Shown: positions 7,878 to 15,859, numbered from the stretch's first letter. The stretch: DNA of 17,493 bases from an uncultured Clostridia bacterium (GCA_944393295.1 CALXZR010000121.1:1-17493); one strand, 5' to 3'. Notes: generated from the letters alone by a model not told the origin. Made by a program: numbers and translations.

Positions 7878-9260
7878 TTACTTTTCTATCAAAGTACCTT
7901 CTTTTCCATCTTTAACAGTATAACCTTTTGACATTAAAATATCACGAATTCTATCTGATTCTTCCCAATTTTTATTTTTTCTAGCTATATTTCTTTCTTC
8001 TACAAGCTTCAAATCCTCTTCTGGGATTTTGCTTTCTTTCCTTTTATAGTTCTTTAAATCTAATCCTAAAACCTCATCAAATTTTAACAATAAATTTTGA
8101 TAATCTTTAGATTTGTTTGGATTTTTTATTATATCCCATACAACACTCATAGCAACAGGCATATTTAAATCATCATTTATTGCTTCGTTAAATCTTTTTT
8201 CTAAGTTCTTTATTTCTTCTTCATCAACTTTAGCAGTACCTTCACAATGTTTTAAATAACCTTCTCTTAATCTATTTAAAGCTATTTTTGCAGATTCCAT
8301 AGCTTCCCAAGTAAAGTTTAATTTATTTCTATAATTAGAAGTAAAATTAAACATTCTATAGCTTAAAGGCTCAAAACCCTTTTCTTTTAAATCTTCTAAA
8401 GTATATAAATTATTTAGACTCTTTGACATTTTTCCATCATCAACAGTTAGAAAATTAACATGCATCCAAAATCTTGCTGGAATTTTCCCACAAAAACCTT
8501 GAGCTTGAGCAATTTCATTTTCATGATGAATTGGAATATGATCTGCTCCTCCTGTGTGAATATCAAATTCTTCTCCTAAATATTTATATCCCATCGCAGA
8601 GCACTCTAAATGCCATCCTGGATAGCATTTTCCAAAAAATGAATCCCATTTCATAATATGATTTTCTGGTGCTTTAATCCATAAAGCAAAATCTGAAATA
8701 TTTTTTTTGTTACTATCAAAATTTACTCTTGCTCCTGCTTTTTGATCTTCTACTTTTTTTCCTGAAAGAATTCCGTAATTATCTAATTTAGATGTATCAA
8801 AATATATTGTGTCTTCTGTTTGATATGTATATCCATTTTCTATTATTTTTTTTACATATTCCTCCATAACATCAATATGTTCTGTTGCACGAGCTATAAT
8901 TTCAGGTTTATCAATATTTAGTTTATCCATATCCTTTAAAAAAGCATTCATATAGAATTCTGCTATTTCAAAAGGATCTTTATTTTCTCTTCTAGCTGCT
9001 TTCATCATTTTATCTTCGCCTTCGTCGGCATCAGAAACTAAATGTCCAACATCAGTAATATTCATTACATGTTTTAAAGTATATCCATTATATTTTAAAA
9101 CCCTTCTTAAAGTATCCATAAATAGATATGCTCTTAAATTTCCTATATGTGCAAAATAATATACCGTAGGTCCACAAGTATACATTCTAACTTCTTTCCC
9201 TTTTAATGGTTCAAATTCTTTTTTTTGCTTACTTAAAGTATCATAAAAATATATTTTCAA
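7878..9260 (-). CDS. cysS: Cysteinyl-tRNA synthetase
   Basis: Charges tRNA-Cys with cysteine in the cytosol. The 460-residue length is usual. Class I signatures are complete: zinc ligand C29 in YTCGPTVY, the HIGH-type motif HIGN at 38-41, further zinc ligands C220 and the HHENE cluster at 245-249 in GGADHIPIHHENEIAQ, and KMSKS at 277-281. A DALR-type and C-terminal tRNA-binding region (WEESDRIRDILMSKG) completes it. The start is a TTG at 9260, chosen because AAAGGAG lies seven bases before it and the protein begins exactly where family members do. The gene sits in a cell-envelope block between a class A PBP and a FemAB enzyme. A 13-bp hairpin lies just upstream of its ribosome site and may regulate it. 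No T-box leader is visible. Confidence 0.97.
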   Translation of the reverse strand: MKIYFYDTLSKQKKEFEPLKGKEVRMYTCGPTVYYFAHIGNLRAYLFMDTLRRVLKYNGYTLKHVMNITDVGHLVSDADEGEDKMMKAARRENKDPFEIAEFYMNAFLKDMDKLNIDKPEIIARATEHIDVMEEYVKKIIENGYTYQTEDTIYFDTSKLDNYGILSGKKVEDQKAGARVNFDSNKKNISDFALWIKAPENHIMKWDSFFGKCYPGWHLECSAMGYKYLGEEFDIHTGGADHIPIHHENEIAQAQGFCGKIPARFWMHVNFLTVDDGKMSKSLNNLYTLEDLKEKGFEPLSYRMFNFTSNYRNKLNFTWEAMESAKIALNRLREGYLKHCEGTAKVDEEEIKNLEKRFNEAINDDLNMPVAMSVVWDIIKNPNKSKDYQNLLLKFDEVLGLDLKNYKRKESKIPEEDLKLVEERNIARKNKNWEESDRIRDILMSKGYTVKDGKEGTLIEK

Positions 9261-9278
9261 TTTTATTCTCCTTTATAA

Positions 9279-9310
9279 TTCGATATACCGAATAAACTCG
9301 GTATATCGAA
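9279..9310. repeat. Perfect 13-bp inverted repeat between ponA and cysS
   Basis: TTCGATATACCGA (9279-9291) and its exact complement (9298-9310) flank a 6-nt loop. There is no T tract on either strand, so it is not an ordinary terminator. It ends four bases before the cysS ribosome site. It has more CpG than its surroundings, and each arm is itself an imperfect palindrome (TCG-N6-CGA), so it could be an operator, an RNA hairpin affecting cysS translation, or an mRNA-stabilising or processing element. Confidence 0.7.
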
Positions 9311-9321
9311 ACTTTATTAAT

Positions 9322-12126
9322 TTAAGTTTGGTTTACTACATTTTCTGTATTTGTAGTATTATTAGAAGGCTTTTTCCTTTCTATTGTTTGTTTATCTACA
9401 TGTTTACAAACAACACAAGTTCTTTCCTTTTCTCCTTCTTCTGTTTCTGTAGCTTCTTTGGTTATTGTCCAACCAGTATATTGATGTTTTCCTGTTGCTT
9501 TAATAGTTTCCTTTTTAGTCTCACTACATCCACTACATTTATAGAAAGTATATCCATCCTCTCCACAAGTAGCTGCTTTGCTTTGAGAACTATCTTCTAC
9601 CCAAGTATGCTCATGTTGTACAGGAGTTTCTGGAATTGTATTAGCATTTGGATCTTGAGTTGGATTTTCAGGCGGTGTTTCTGGTTGCTTATTAGTATCA
9701 GCATTATGCTGTGTGCAAGTTCCTGTTGGAATATTATAATCACTTCCATAACTTGTTGACCATTTTCCATTTTTCTCTTCTGGTGGTAAGTTTGAATATG
9801 TTCTTTCCTCTGTATCTGGACAATATTCATTTGCAATTAAATTTGTTGCCTTACAAATCTTTAATTTTGTATGTCCTTCACATTTTGATGGAACACTTCC
9901 TTTTACAAACATTTCTGGGTAAGTATCTGAGCAATCTCCAGTTGCTACTTTTCCTGTTTTTCTACATATAGCAGCTACCACAATATTTTCTGGTTGCTCA
10001 AATTTTTTGCCTTCTAAATCTTTGTGAATATCTGTCATTACTTCATCCCAAATTTTTCCTGCTGGGTTTCCACTAAATACAACTTTTTCACTATATTCGT
10101 ATCCATACCAAACAGCTGCTGTATAATATGGAGTGAAACCACATAACCATCTATCATAATCCTCATTTGTTGTACCTGTCTTTGCTGCAACATCCATTCC
10201 AGAAATTTTACAATATGTTGCTGTACCATTTGCCCCTGTAACAGGTGCTGTTAAAATGCTCTTTTCTATAAAAGCATTTTCTTTTGACATTACTTGCTCT
10301 GTTTCTTGTTTTGCTTCTAATACAACATTTCCTTTATTATCTTCAACCTTAGTATAGAAAGTTGGTTCTATATAAAGACCATCATTAGCAATTGCAGCAT
10401 AAGCCATTGCCATTTGAAGTGATGAAGCACCTTCATCTAATCCACCTAAAGCTAAACTTAATCCTTCATCTCCTAAACCTGTAATTCCTACTTTTTCACA
10501 AAATTCTATAGCTTTATCTACTCCAATAAGAGATAGAGCTTTAACATGTGGTATATTTGCGGAAATTTCTATTGCTTGACGCATAGTCATTAAACCTTTG
10601 TATCCTGTATACCATTCTTTTGGACTATATCCTCCACCAAATTCAGTTGGTCCATCATAAAAAGTTGTAGAAGCTGTAATTGTTCCAGATTCTAGTCCTG
10701 GAGCTATAACAGATATTGGTTTCATTGAAGAACCTGTTTGCTTCTTTAAGCTCTTTGGCCAATTAAAGTAACCTAGTTTTGTTTTCTTAAGTTCATCTTG
10801 TGTACCTGCACCACATGCTACTACTTGACCAGTTGTATGATCTACAACAGTCATTGTTGCCATTGCATTTTGTGTTTTACTTGGAGATTGTTTTTTATAA
10901 GCAGAACTTGTTACTACCTCTTCTACTTTATTTTGAATGTTTGAGTCTTGAGTTGTATAAATTTTTAAACCACCACTATATAAATATACTTCTGCTAGGT
11001 CTTCTGACATGCCTTTTTCTTCCATTAATTGCTCTTTTATTTGCGCTATAGCGGCTTCTGTATGATATGAAACATCAACAGTTGTTTTAGCACCTTCTCC
11101 TTGTTTAAAGCTTAAACCATTGTCTACTTCTGCTACTGCTTGATTATATTCGTTTTCATCTGTTATATATCCAAGCTCTTTCATTTTTGCTAAAACAGTT
11201 TTTGTTCTATTTTTTATCTTGGTGTCCATTTTTTCTTTTTCTTCGTCATTTTCAAATTCAGCAAATGGTTTATATGAACCTGGAGCATTATTTATACCAG
11301 CCATAAAAGCACATTCTGCTAAACTTAAATCTTTAACATCTTTATCAAAATAATATATTGCACCCAAAGCTACACCATTTATATCATTTCCACCTATATA
11401 AATAGTATTTAAATATAATTCTAATATTTGACTTTTAGATAATATATGCTCAACTTGTATAGCTTTTGCCATTTCTTTTACTTTTCTAATTACACCAGCT
11501 AAAGCTTTGTTATCTTTTTCTTGAGTAATATTTTTTATTAGCTGTTGAGTTATTGTACTACCACCAAAAGATGAATTTCCTCCATGAATTATGTAGGTTA
11601 CTGTGGCATATCCTGTTCTCATTATATCTACACCTGAATGCTCATAAAATCTTTCATCTTCTATTGCAACATAGGCTTTTGGTAAATAATCTGCCATTTC
11701 AGATAAACTTACAACTTTTCTCTTTTCGCCACTACTTAAAGATGCTATTTCATTTCCATCTTTATCATATACTACAGAATTTTCTGCTTTAATAACTAGC
11801 TCATCCTCTGTAATTTTTAATTCATCTCCAAATAATCCGAAAAATGTTCCTGCTAAAATTCCTCCACCTATAATTATAAGCAACATTAATACAATTAGAA
11901 ATATTTTTATGCAAGTTGCTATTCTTGGATGTCTATATTTAAATTTTTTCTTTCCATTTTTATCTTTCTTAGAATTTTTTGTGTTTTTCGCATTCTTAGA
12001 ATTTTTTACTTTATCTGTTCCTATTACTTTGGTTTCTTCTTTATTTACTTGTTTTTTGGCTTTTTTACTATTACTAGAATTTGTCTTATATCTTCTTGTT
12101 TCGCCGTCTTTTCCATTTGTATCCAT
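9322..12126 (-). CDS. ponA: Class A penicillin-binding protein (PBP1A type) with a Cys-rich C-terminal extension
   Basis: Bifunctional peptidoglycan glycosyltransferase and DD-transpeptidase, anchored in the membrane with its domains outside. It has 934 residues. A Lys/Asn-rich cytosolic region (1-68) is followed by a membrane segment (about 70-96). The GT51 domain has EDERFYEHSG (155-164, catalytic E156) and GGSTITQQLIKN (188-199). The transpeptidase has the nucleophile S466 in SSMK (466-469), SAN (522-524) and KTG (649-651). After residue about 715 come Cys-rich segments (CRKTGKVATGDC, CPDTEERTYS), a Pro/Thr/Asn linker (about 800-836) and two repeats with paired cysteines (CSGC at 864-867, CVVC at 904-907), each preceded by a His/Trp motif (HEHTW at 838-842, HQYTGW at 881-886). 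Such tails occur on extracellular proteins of gut Firmicutes. The ATG at 12126 follows AAGGAGG. It heads the envelope block. Confidence 0.95.
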   Translation of the reverse strand: MDTNGKDGETRRYKTNSSNSKKAKKQVNKEETKVIGTDKVKNSKNAKNTKNSKKDKNGKKKFKYRHPRIATCIKIFLIVLMLLIIIGGGILAGTFFGLFGDELKITEDELVIKAENSVVYDKDGNEIASLSSGEKRKVVSLSEMADYLPKAYVAIEDERFYEHSGVDIMRTGYATVTYIIHGGNSSFGGSTITQQLIKNITQEKDNKALAGVIRKVKEMAKAIQVEHILSKSQILELYLNTIYIGGNDINGVALGAIYYFDKDVKDLSLAECAFMAGINNAPGSYKPFAEFENDEEKEKMDTKIKNRTKTVLAKMKELGYITDENEYNQAVAEVDNGLSFKQGEGAKTTVDVSYHTEAAIAQIKEQLMEEKGMSEDLAEVYLYSGGLKIYTTQDSNIQNKVEEVVTSSAYKKQSPSKTQNAMATMTVVDHTTGQVVACGAGTQDELKKTKLGYFNWPKSLKKQTGSSMKPISVIAPGLESGTITASTTFYDGPTEFGGGYSPKEWYTGYKGLMTMRQAIEISANIPHVKALSLIGVDKAIEFCEKVGITGLGDEGLSLALGGLDEGASSLQMAMAYAAIANDGLYIEPTFYTKVEDNKGNVVLEAKQETEQVMSKENAFIEKSILTAPVTGANGTATYCKISGMDVAAKTGTTNEDYDRWLCGFTPYYTAAVWYGYEYSEKVVFSGNPAGKIWDEVMTDIHKDLEGKKFEQPENIVVAAICRKTGKVATGDCSDTYPEMFVKGSVPSKCEGHTKLKICKATNLIANEYCPDTEERTYSNLPPEEKNGKWSTSYGSDYNIPTGTCTQHNADTNKQPETPPENPTQDPNANTIPETPVQHEHTWVEDSSQSKAATCGEDGYTFYKCSGCSETKKETIKATGKHQYTGWTITKEATETEEGEKERTCVVCKHVDKQTIERKKPSNNTTNTENVVNQT

Positions 12127-12163
12127 ATTTCCTCCTTATGGCAAATTTTAAATATACAATGGT

Positions 12164-12172
12164 ATTATATCA
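12164..12172 (-). promoter_or_regulatory. Extended -10 promoter before ponA
   Basis: The minus strand reads TGATATAAT (plus positions 12164-12172), a perfect TATAAT with the extended TGN element but no good -35 box at 17 bases. The predicted start leaves a leader of about 30 nt before the ATG at 12126. It lies between the dprA stop and ponA, so it would drive ponA and the genes after it. Confidence 0.6.
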
Positions 12173-12219
12173 TAAATTTTTAAAATATAAAGCTTTTTTA
12201 AGAAATTTGTACTGTGATT

Positions 12220-13078
12220 TCAAAATATTATATCTGATGTATTTAGTAAAACCCCAGCACCTTCTTTTATTAGTTCATTGCATCCAACTGACTTTTCTGA
12301 ATATATTCCTCCTGGCACAGCATATACATCTTTTCCTTGTTCTAATGCAAAATCCACTGTTATAAAACTACCACTATTTAAAGCCGCTTCTACTACTAAT
12401 ACTTTTTGACTTAAAGCACTTATAATTCTATTTCTTGCAGGAAAATGCCATTTTTCCGCTTTCTCACCAATTCTATATTCTGATATAATACAACCATTAT
12501 TTTCTAATATCTGTTCAAAAAGCTTATAATTTTCTTTTGGATATAAATCTTCTATTCTTAGTCCATTTCCAAGTACAGCAATAGTTTTTTTAGAATTACC
12601 TTTTAAAGCTCCTATATGCGCATAGCTATCTATACCGAATGGCTAATCCACTTACAACACAAATATTTCTGTCAGATAAGTCTTTTGAAATAGATATTGC
12701 CACTTTTTTTCCATATTCAGTAGGCTTTCTTGTTCCTATAATTGCAATATTACTTTCTTGTAATAGCTCTTTTTTTCCTCTAATATAAATTATAGCTGGT
12801 TTATCATAAATCTTTTTTAGATTTGATGGATAAGCTTCTTCTTTACAATTTACTATTTGTATTTTATTTTTATTCATATATAATTCTTCTTTTTCTAAAT
12901 TTTTCTTATAATTTTCGTTTAATAATTCACTTATTATATTATCCTTTAAATTTATATTTTTTAGGTTTTTATCTGTTAATTTAAAAATTTCTTCTACTGA
13001 TTTAAATCTTTCTAATAATTTTAATTTCAGTTTATTTTCTAATTTTAATCTTGAAAACCAAATATTATATTCCTGCAT
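12220..13078 (-). CDS. dprA: DNA-processing protein DprA/Smf, interrupted by a +1 frameshift at 12637
   Basis: Cytosolic protein that binds incoming single-stranded DNA and loads RecA during transformation; it is widespread even in bacteria not known to be competent. The first frame (ATG 13078, ribosome site GGGAG) encodes the N-terminal helical domain and the start of the Rossmann-like domain, with IAIIGTRKPTEYG and VVSGLAI. It then meets CGG and stops three codons on. Skipping one C (plus-strand G12637) continues as GIDSYAHIGALKG, then TIAVLGNGL, YPKENYKLF, SEYRIGEK, FPARNRIISALS, VLVVEAALNSGSFIT and ALEQGKDVYAVPG, ending in TGA at 12220. The joined product is 285 residues, a normal if short DprA, and SGLAIGID fits the family motif SGLA-x-GID exactly. 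Everything after the break is well conserved, so decay would have to be very recent. Frameshifted gene, programmed frameshift and sequence error all remain possible. Confidence 0.87.
12634..12642 (-). other. Candidate +1 frameshift site in dprA (ATT-CGG-T)
   Basis: On the minus strand the upstream frame reads GCC-ATT-CGG-TAT-AGA-TAG and the productive frame reads GGT-ATA-GAT after omission of the C at 12637. The restored glycine is the invariant Gly of SGLAxGID. The core TTCGGTATAG matches the alr site at nine of ten positions. Confidence 0.77.
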
Positions 13079-13149
13079 ATTTTCTCCCTTCTTTATAATT
13101 GTTTAAATTATTTGGCAGTCGAATTTCTTCAAATAAAATTTTTTAATAC

Positions 13150-13183
13150 AAAAAAAGAGCACAAAGCTTTAAGCTTAATGCCC
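13150..13183 (-). terminator. Rho-independent terminator after folD
   Basis: On the minus strand GGGCATTAAGC (plus 13173-13183) pairs with GCTTTGTGCTC (13157-13167), with G-U pairs and one mismatch, around a TTAAA loop. Seven T (13150-13156) follow. It separates the folD-side transcript from dprA. Confidence 0.8.
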
Positions 13184-13201
13184 CCGATATTTAATTTTTA
13201 A

Positions 13202-14050
13202 TTATTCTTCAATACTTTTTGCAGCTTTTACAACATTATATATTAACATAGCAATTGTCATTGGTCCTACTCCTCCTGGAACTGGTGTAATAAAGCTTGC
13301 TTTTTTACTAACATTTTCAAAATCTACATCTCCACATAAAGAACCATCTTCTAATCTGTTAATGCCAACATCTATTACAACAGCTCCATCTTTTACCATA
13401 TTTTCTGTTACAAATTTAGGTTTTCCAATAGCTGCAATTAAAATATCTGCATTTTTTATAATTTCACCAATATTTTTAGTTTTAGAATGGCAAACTGTAA
13501 CAGTAGCATTTTTATTTAACATGCATTGAATCATAGGTTTTCCAACAATATTACTTCTACCTAATATTACAGCGTTTTTTCCTTCTGTTTCAATATTATA
13601 TTCCTCTAATATTTTTATAATCCCAAATGGCGTACATGAAATAAAAGCATCTTGACCTATTGATAATTTACCAACATTTACTGCATTGAAACCATCAACA
13701 TCTTTTTTTGGTAAAATTTTTTCAAAAGCTTTTTGAATATTTATATGCTTAGGTACTGGACTTTGAAGTAATATTCCATGCACCTTATCATCGTTATTTA
13801 ACATTTCTATAGTATCTAACAATTTCTCTTCTGAAGTATTTTCTTCAAATAAAAACTCTTCAAATTCAATTCCAGCTTTTAGACAAGCTTTTGATTTATT
13901 TCTTACATAAACTTGTGATGCACTATTGTCTCCTACCATTATAACAGCTAGCTTTGGTATTATTCCTTTTTTTCTTAAATTTTCTACCTCAACTTTCAAC
14001 TCTTTTCTTATCTTTTTTGCTAGTGCTTTTCCATCTAATATTTCTGCCAT
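13202..14050 (-). CDS. folD: Bifunctional methylene-tetrahydrofolate dehydrogenase / methenyl-tetrahydrofolate cyclohydrolase
   Basis: Interconverts methylene-, methenyl- and formyl-tetrahydrofolate in the cytosol, feeding purine and formyl-Met synthesis. The product is 282 residues, typical of FolD. Visible motifs are the YVRNK active-site segment (Y48, K52), QSPVPKHI, KKDVDGFNAVN, the NAD(P) loop GRSNIVGKPM, HSKTKN, and the C-terminal TPVPGGVGPMTIAML. I take the ATG at 14050 (MAEILDGKALA) as the start because GGGAG lies eight bases before it. Two in-frame ATGs upstream (14077 and 14065) lack a ribosome site. It follows uppP by 74 bases and ends at a strong terminator, so it is the last gene of its transcript. 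Confidence 0.97.
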   Translation of the reverse strand: MAEILDGKALAKKIRKELKVEVENLRKKGIIPKLAVIMVGDNSASQVYVRNKSKACLKAGIEFEEFLFEENTSEEKLLDTIEMLNNDDKVHGILLQSPVPKHINIQKAFEKILPKKDVDGFNAVNVGKLSIGQDAFISCTPFGIIKILEEYNIETEGKNAVILGRSNIVGKPMIQCMLNKNATVTVCHSKTKNIGEIIKNADILIAAIGKPKFVTENMVKDGAVVIDVGINRLEDGSLCGDVDFENVSKKASFITPVPGGVGPMTIAMLIYNVVKAAKSIEE

Positions 14051-14124
14051 TTTATTTTCTCCCATTTTATTATACATATTTTATACATTTATTATATTTA
14101 ATTTAAATATTCTATATAAAATTA

Positions 14125-14928
14125 TTATCTAAATAATATACATGCAAATATTAATAATCCAAAGATAATTCTATAAATTGCAAATACTTTAAAACTGCCT
14201 TTTCTTAAATATTCTAGTAAAAATTTAATTACAAATACACCTACTAAAAAACTAGATAATACACCAAGTACAAAAGCCAAATCAAATGTAAAAACACTTA
14301 AATCTACTAAAACAGCTGCAGCTGTTATCGGTGCTGCTAACATAAAAGAAAATTTTGCTGCACTTTCTCTGTCAATTTTTAACATTCTTGCAACAGTCAT
14401 AGTTATTCCTGAACGAGAGACTCCTGGAAAGGCTGCTGCTATTGCCTGTGAAATACCTACTAAAATAGATTGCTTTAGTGAAATATCTTCATACTTAACT
14501 TCTGACTTTGACTTTTTATCTGCTATGTATAAGATAATACCCATAACAATTAATGCAACTGCTATAACTGCCATCTGGACATTCAAATCGTCTCCAACAA
14601 TAGCCGAACTTATTTTATCTAATATTAAACTTAGTATACCTGCTGGAATAGTTGCTGCAACTAAGTACCAAAACATTCTGCCTTCTGTTGTATTTTCCTT
14701 TTTTACAACCTTCTTATATCCACCAACTAATAAAGCTATCCAATCTTTAAAAAAGAAAATTGCAATAGCAAGCAATGTTCCTAAATGTAAAGCTACATCA
14801 AAAGACTCTGGCATTTGTTCCCAACCAAATAGCCATGGAAATACATTTAAATGTCCTGAACTAGATACTGGTAAAAATTCTGTAAGTCCTTGTACAATAC
14901 CTAATATAATTGCATGAATGATACTCAT
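14125..14928 (-). CDS. uppP: Undecaprenyl-diphosphatase (BacA/UppP)
   Basis: Integral membrane enzyme that removes a phosphate from undecaprenyl diphosphate, recycling the lipid carrier for peptidoglycan and conferring bacitracin tolerance. The 267 residues form about eight hydrophobic segments. The two catalytic signatures are present: EFLPVSSSGH at 17-26 and PGVSRSGITM at 168-177. The ATG at 14928 follows GGAGGA. It starts 49 bases after dpaA and precedes folD. Placed next to a sporulation gene and in the same neighbourhood as alr, FemAB and the PBP, it may serve wall or cortex synthesis, though UppP is also a general housekeeping enzyme. Confidence 0.97.
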   Translation of the reverse strand: MSIIHAIILGIVQGLTEFLPVSSSGHLNVFPWLFGWEQMPESFDVALHLGTLLAIAIFFFKDWIALLVGGYKKVVKKENTTEGRMFWYLVAATIPAGILSLILDKISSAIVGDDLNVQMAVIAVALIVMGIILYIADKKSKSEVKYEDISLKQSILVGISQAIAAAFPGVSRSGITMTVARMLKIDRESAAKFSFMLAAPITAAAVLVDLSVFTFDLAFVLGVLSSFLVGVFVIKFLLEYLRKGSFKVFAIYRIIFGLLIFACILFR

Positions 14929-14977
14929 TTTTGTTCCTCCAATTTTGTAATTATTATTTTGTTTATTATTCTAAATT

Positions 14978-15859
14978 TTATTGTAATTCCTTTAAAACAT
15001 GGTATAAAGTTTCTTTTATATATAAAGCAGAAGTTAATGGTGCTACTTTTCCAGGTAAAGAAAGTGCCCATATCAACTTCAAATCTTTTTCTTTAGCAAC
15101 TTTCCTATCAACTCCTCCTGGATTAGATGCTAAGTCTATAATTACAACATCCTTTCTAACTAGTCCTAAGCGTTCTTTATCTAGTACTTGAAATGGTATT
15201 GTGCTAATAATTATGTCAAATTCTCCTAAATGCTCATTCAAATGATTTAAATGTATTGGTTCATAGCCATAAGCTTTTATCCAAGCAATATCTTCATTTT
15301 TTCTTGCTTCACAATATACTTTTGCACCTATTCCATCTAACATTTTTGCTAAAACTTTACCTATTCTACCAAATCCCATTATTAAAACTTTACTACCATG
15401 TAGAGTTTTTTGAGTTTCTTCCATAGCAATTTGAATAGTTCCTTCTGCTGTTGCAATAGTATTTAAAACTGTAAATTCCTCTCTTTTCAATAAATCAATA
15501 TATGGAATATTAGAACCTTCTAGCTTCTTTTTTACATCCTCCACAATATTACCTGCAATTAAAGTTTTTCCAGCTAAACAAGAAATAAAATCTTCCACAT
15601 TTAATTTTATGTTACTAAAAGGCATTGATAAATTTTTTCTATCACTAGATAAAGGTATTGGTCCTACTACAACTTTTGAATCTTTTATAGCTTCATGCAC
15701 AGTTGGACATATCTCTACCTTTTCTAATTTTAATAAATCCTCAGACATCTCTAAGCCATACGTATAAACCGTATATCCATCCTTTACTAACATTTCAACT
15801 AATTTAACAATTCGTAGGTCTCCACCTACAACGGCTATTGATTTTTCCACTTTCCTCAC
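14978..15859 (-). CDS. dpaA: Dipicolinate synthase subunit A
   Basis: With subunit B this makes dipicolinic acid from dihydrodipicolinate in the mother cell; calcium dipicolinate gives the spore core its heat resistance. The 293 residues begin with a Rossmann-like segment SIAVVGGDLRIVKLVEML (about 7-24) and hold the family motif VVVGPIPLSSD (about 63-73). A dehydrogenase-type nucleotide loop MGFGRIGKVLAKML follows at about 161-174, then DLASNPGGVD and WALSLPGKVAPLTSA. The start is GTG at 15859 with AAAGGAA about three bases ahead. A second GTG nine bases downstream, with AGGAAA before it, is also possible. No dpaB follows: the next gene is uppP. I found no convincing mother-cell sigma promoter in the 60 bases upstream. 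It contains one of the few CGA codons in the window. Confidence 0.93.
   Translation of the reverse strand: MRKVEKSIAVVGGDLRIVKLVEMLVKDGYTVYTYGLEMSEDLLKLEKVEICPTVHEAIKDSKVVVGPIPLSSDRKNLSMPFSNIKLNVEDFISCLAGKTLIAGNIVEDVKKKLEGSNIPYIDLLKREEFTVLNTIATAEGTIQIAMEETQKTLHGSKVLIMGFGRIGKVLAKMLDGIGAKVYCEARKNEDIAWIKAYGYEPIHLNHLNEHLGEFDIIISTIPFQVLDKERLGLVRKDVVIIDLASNPGGVDRKVAKEKDLKLIWALSLPGKVAPLTSALYIKETLYHVLKELQ

Noticed and set aside
9279..9310. Rho-independent terminator after ponA
   Set aside because: No T tract follows the stem on the minus strand; the sequence runs straight into the cysS ribosome site.
9261..9321. T-box or other riboswitch ahead of cysS
   Set aside because: The gap is only 61 bases, has no T-box core and contains just one simple hairpin.
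13079..13149. Promoter for dprA
   Set aside because: A TTGAAG lies in the gap but no good -10 box stands at the right distance, so I do not annotate one.
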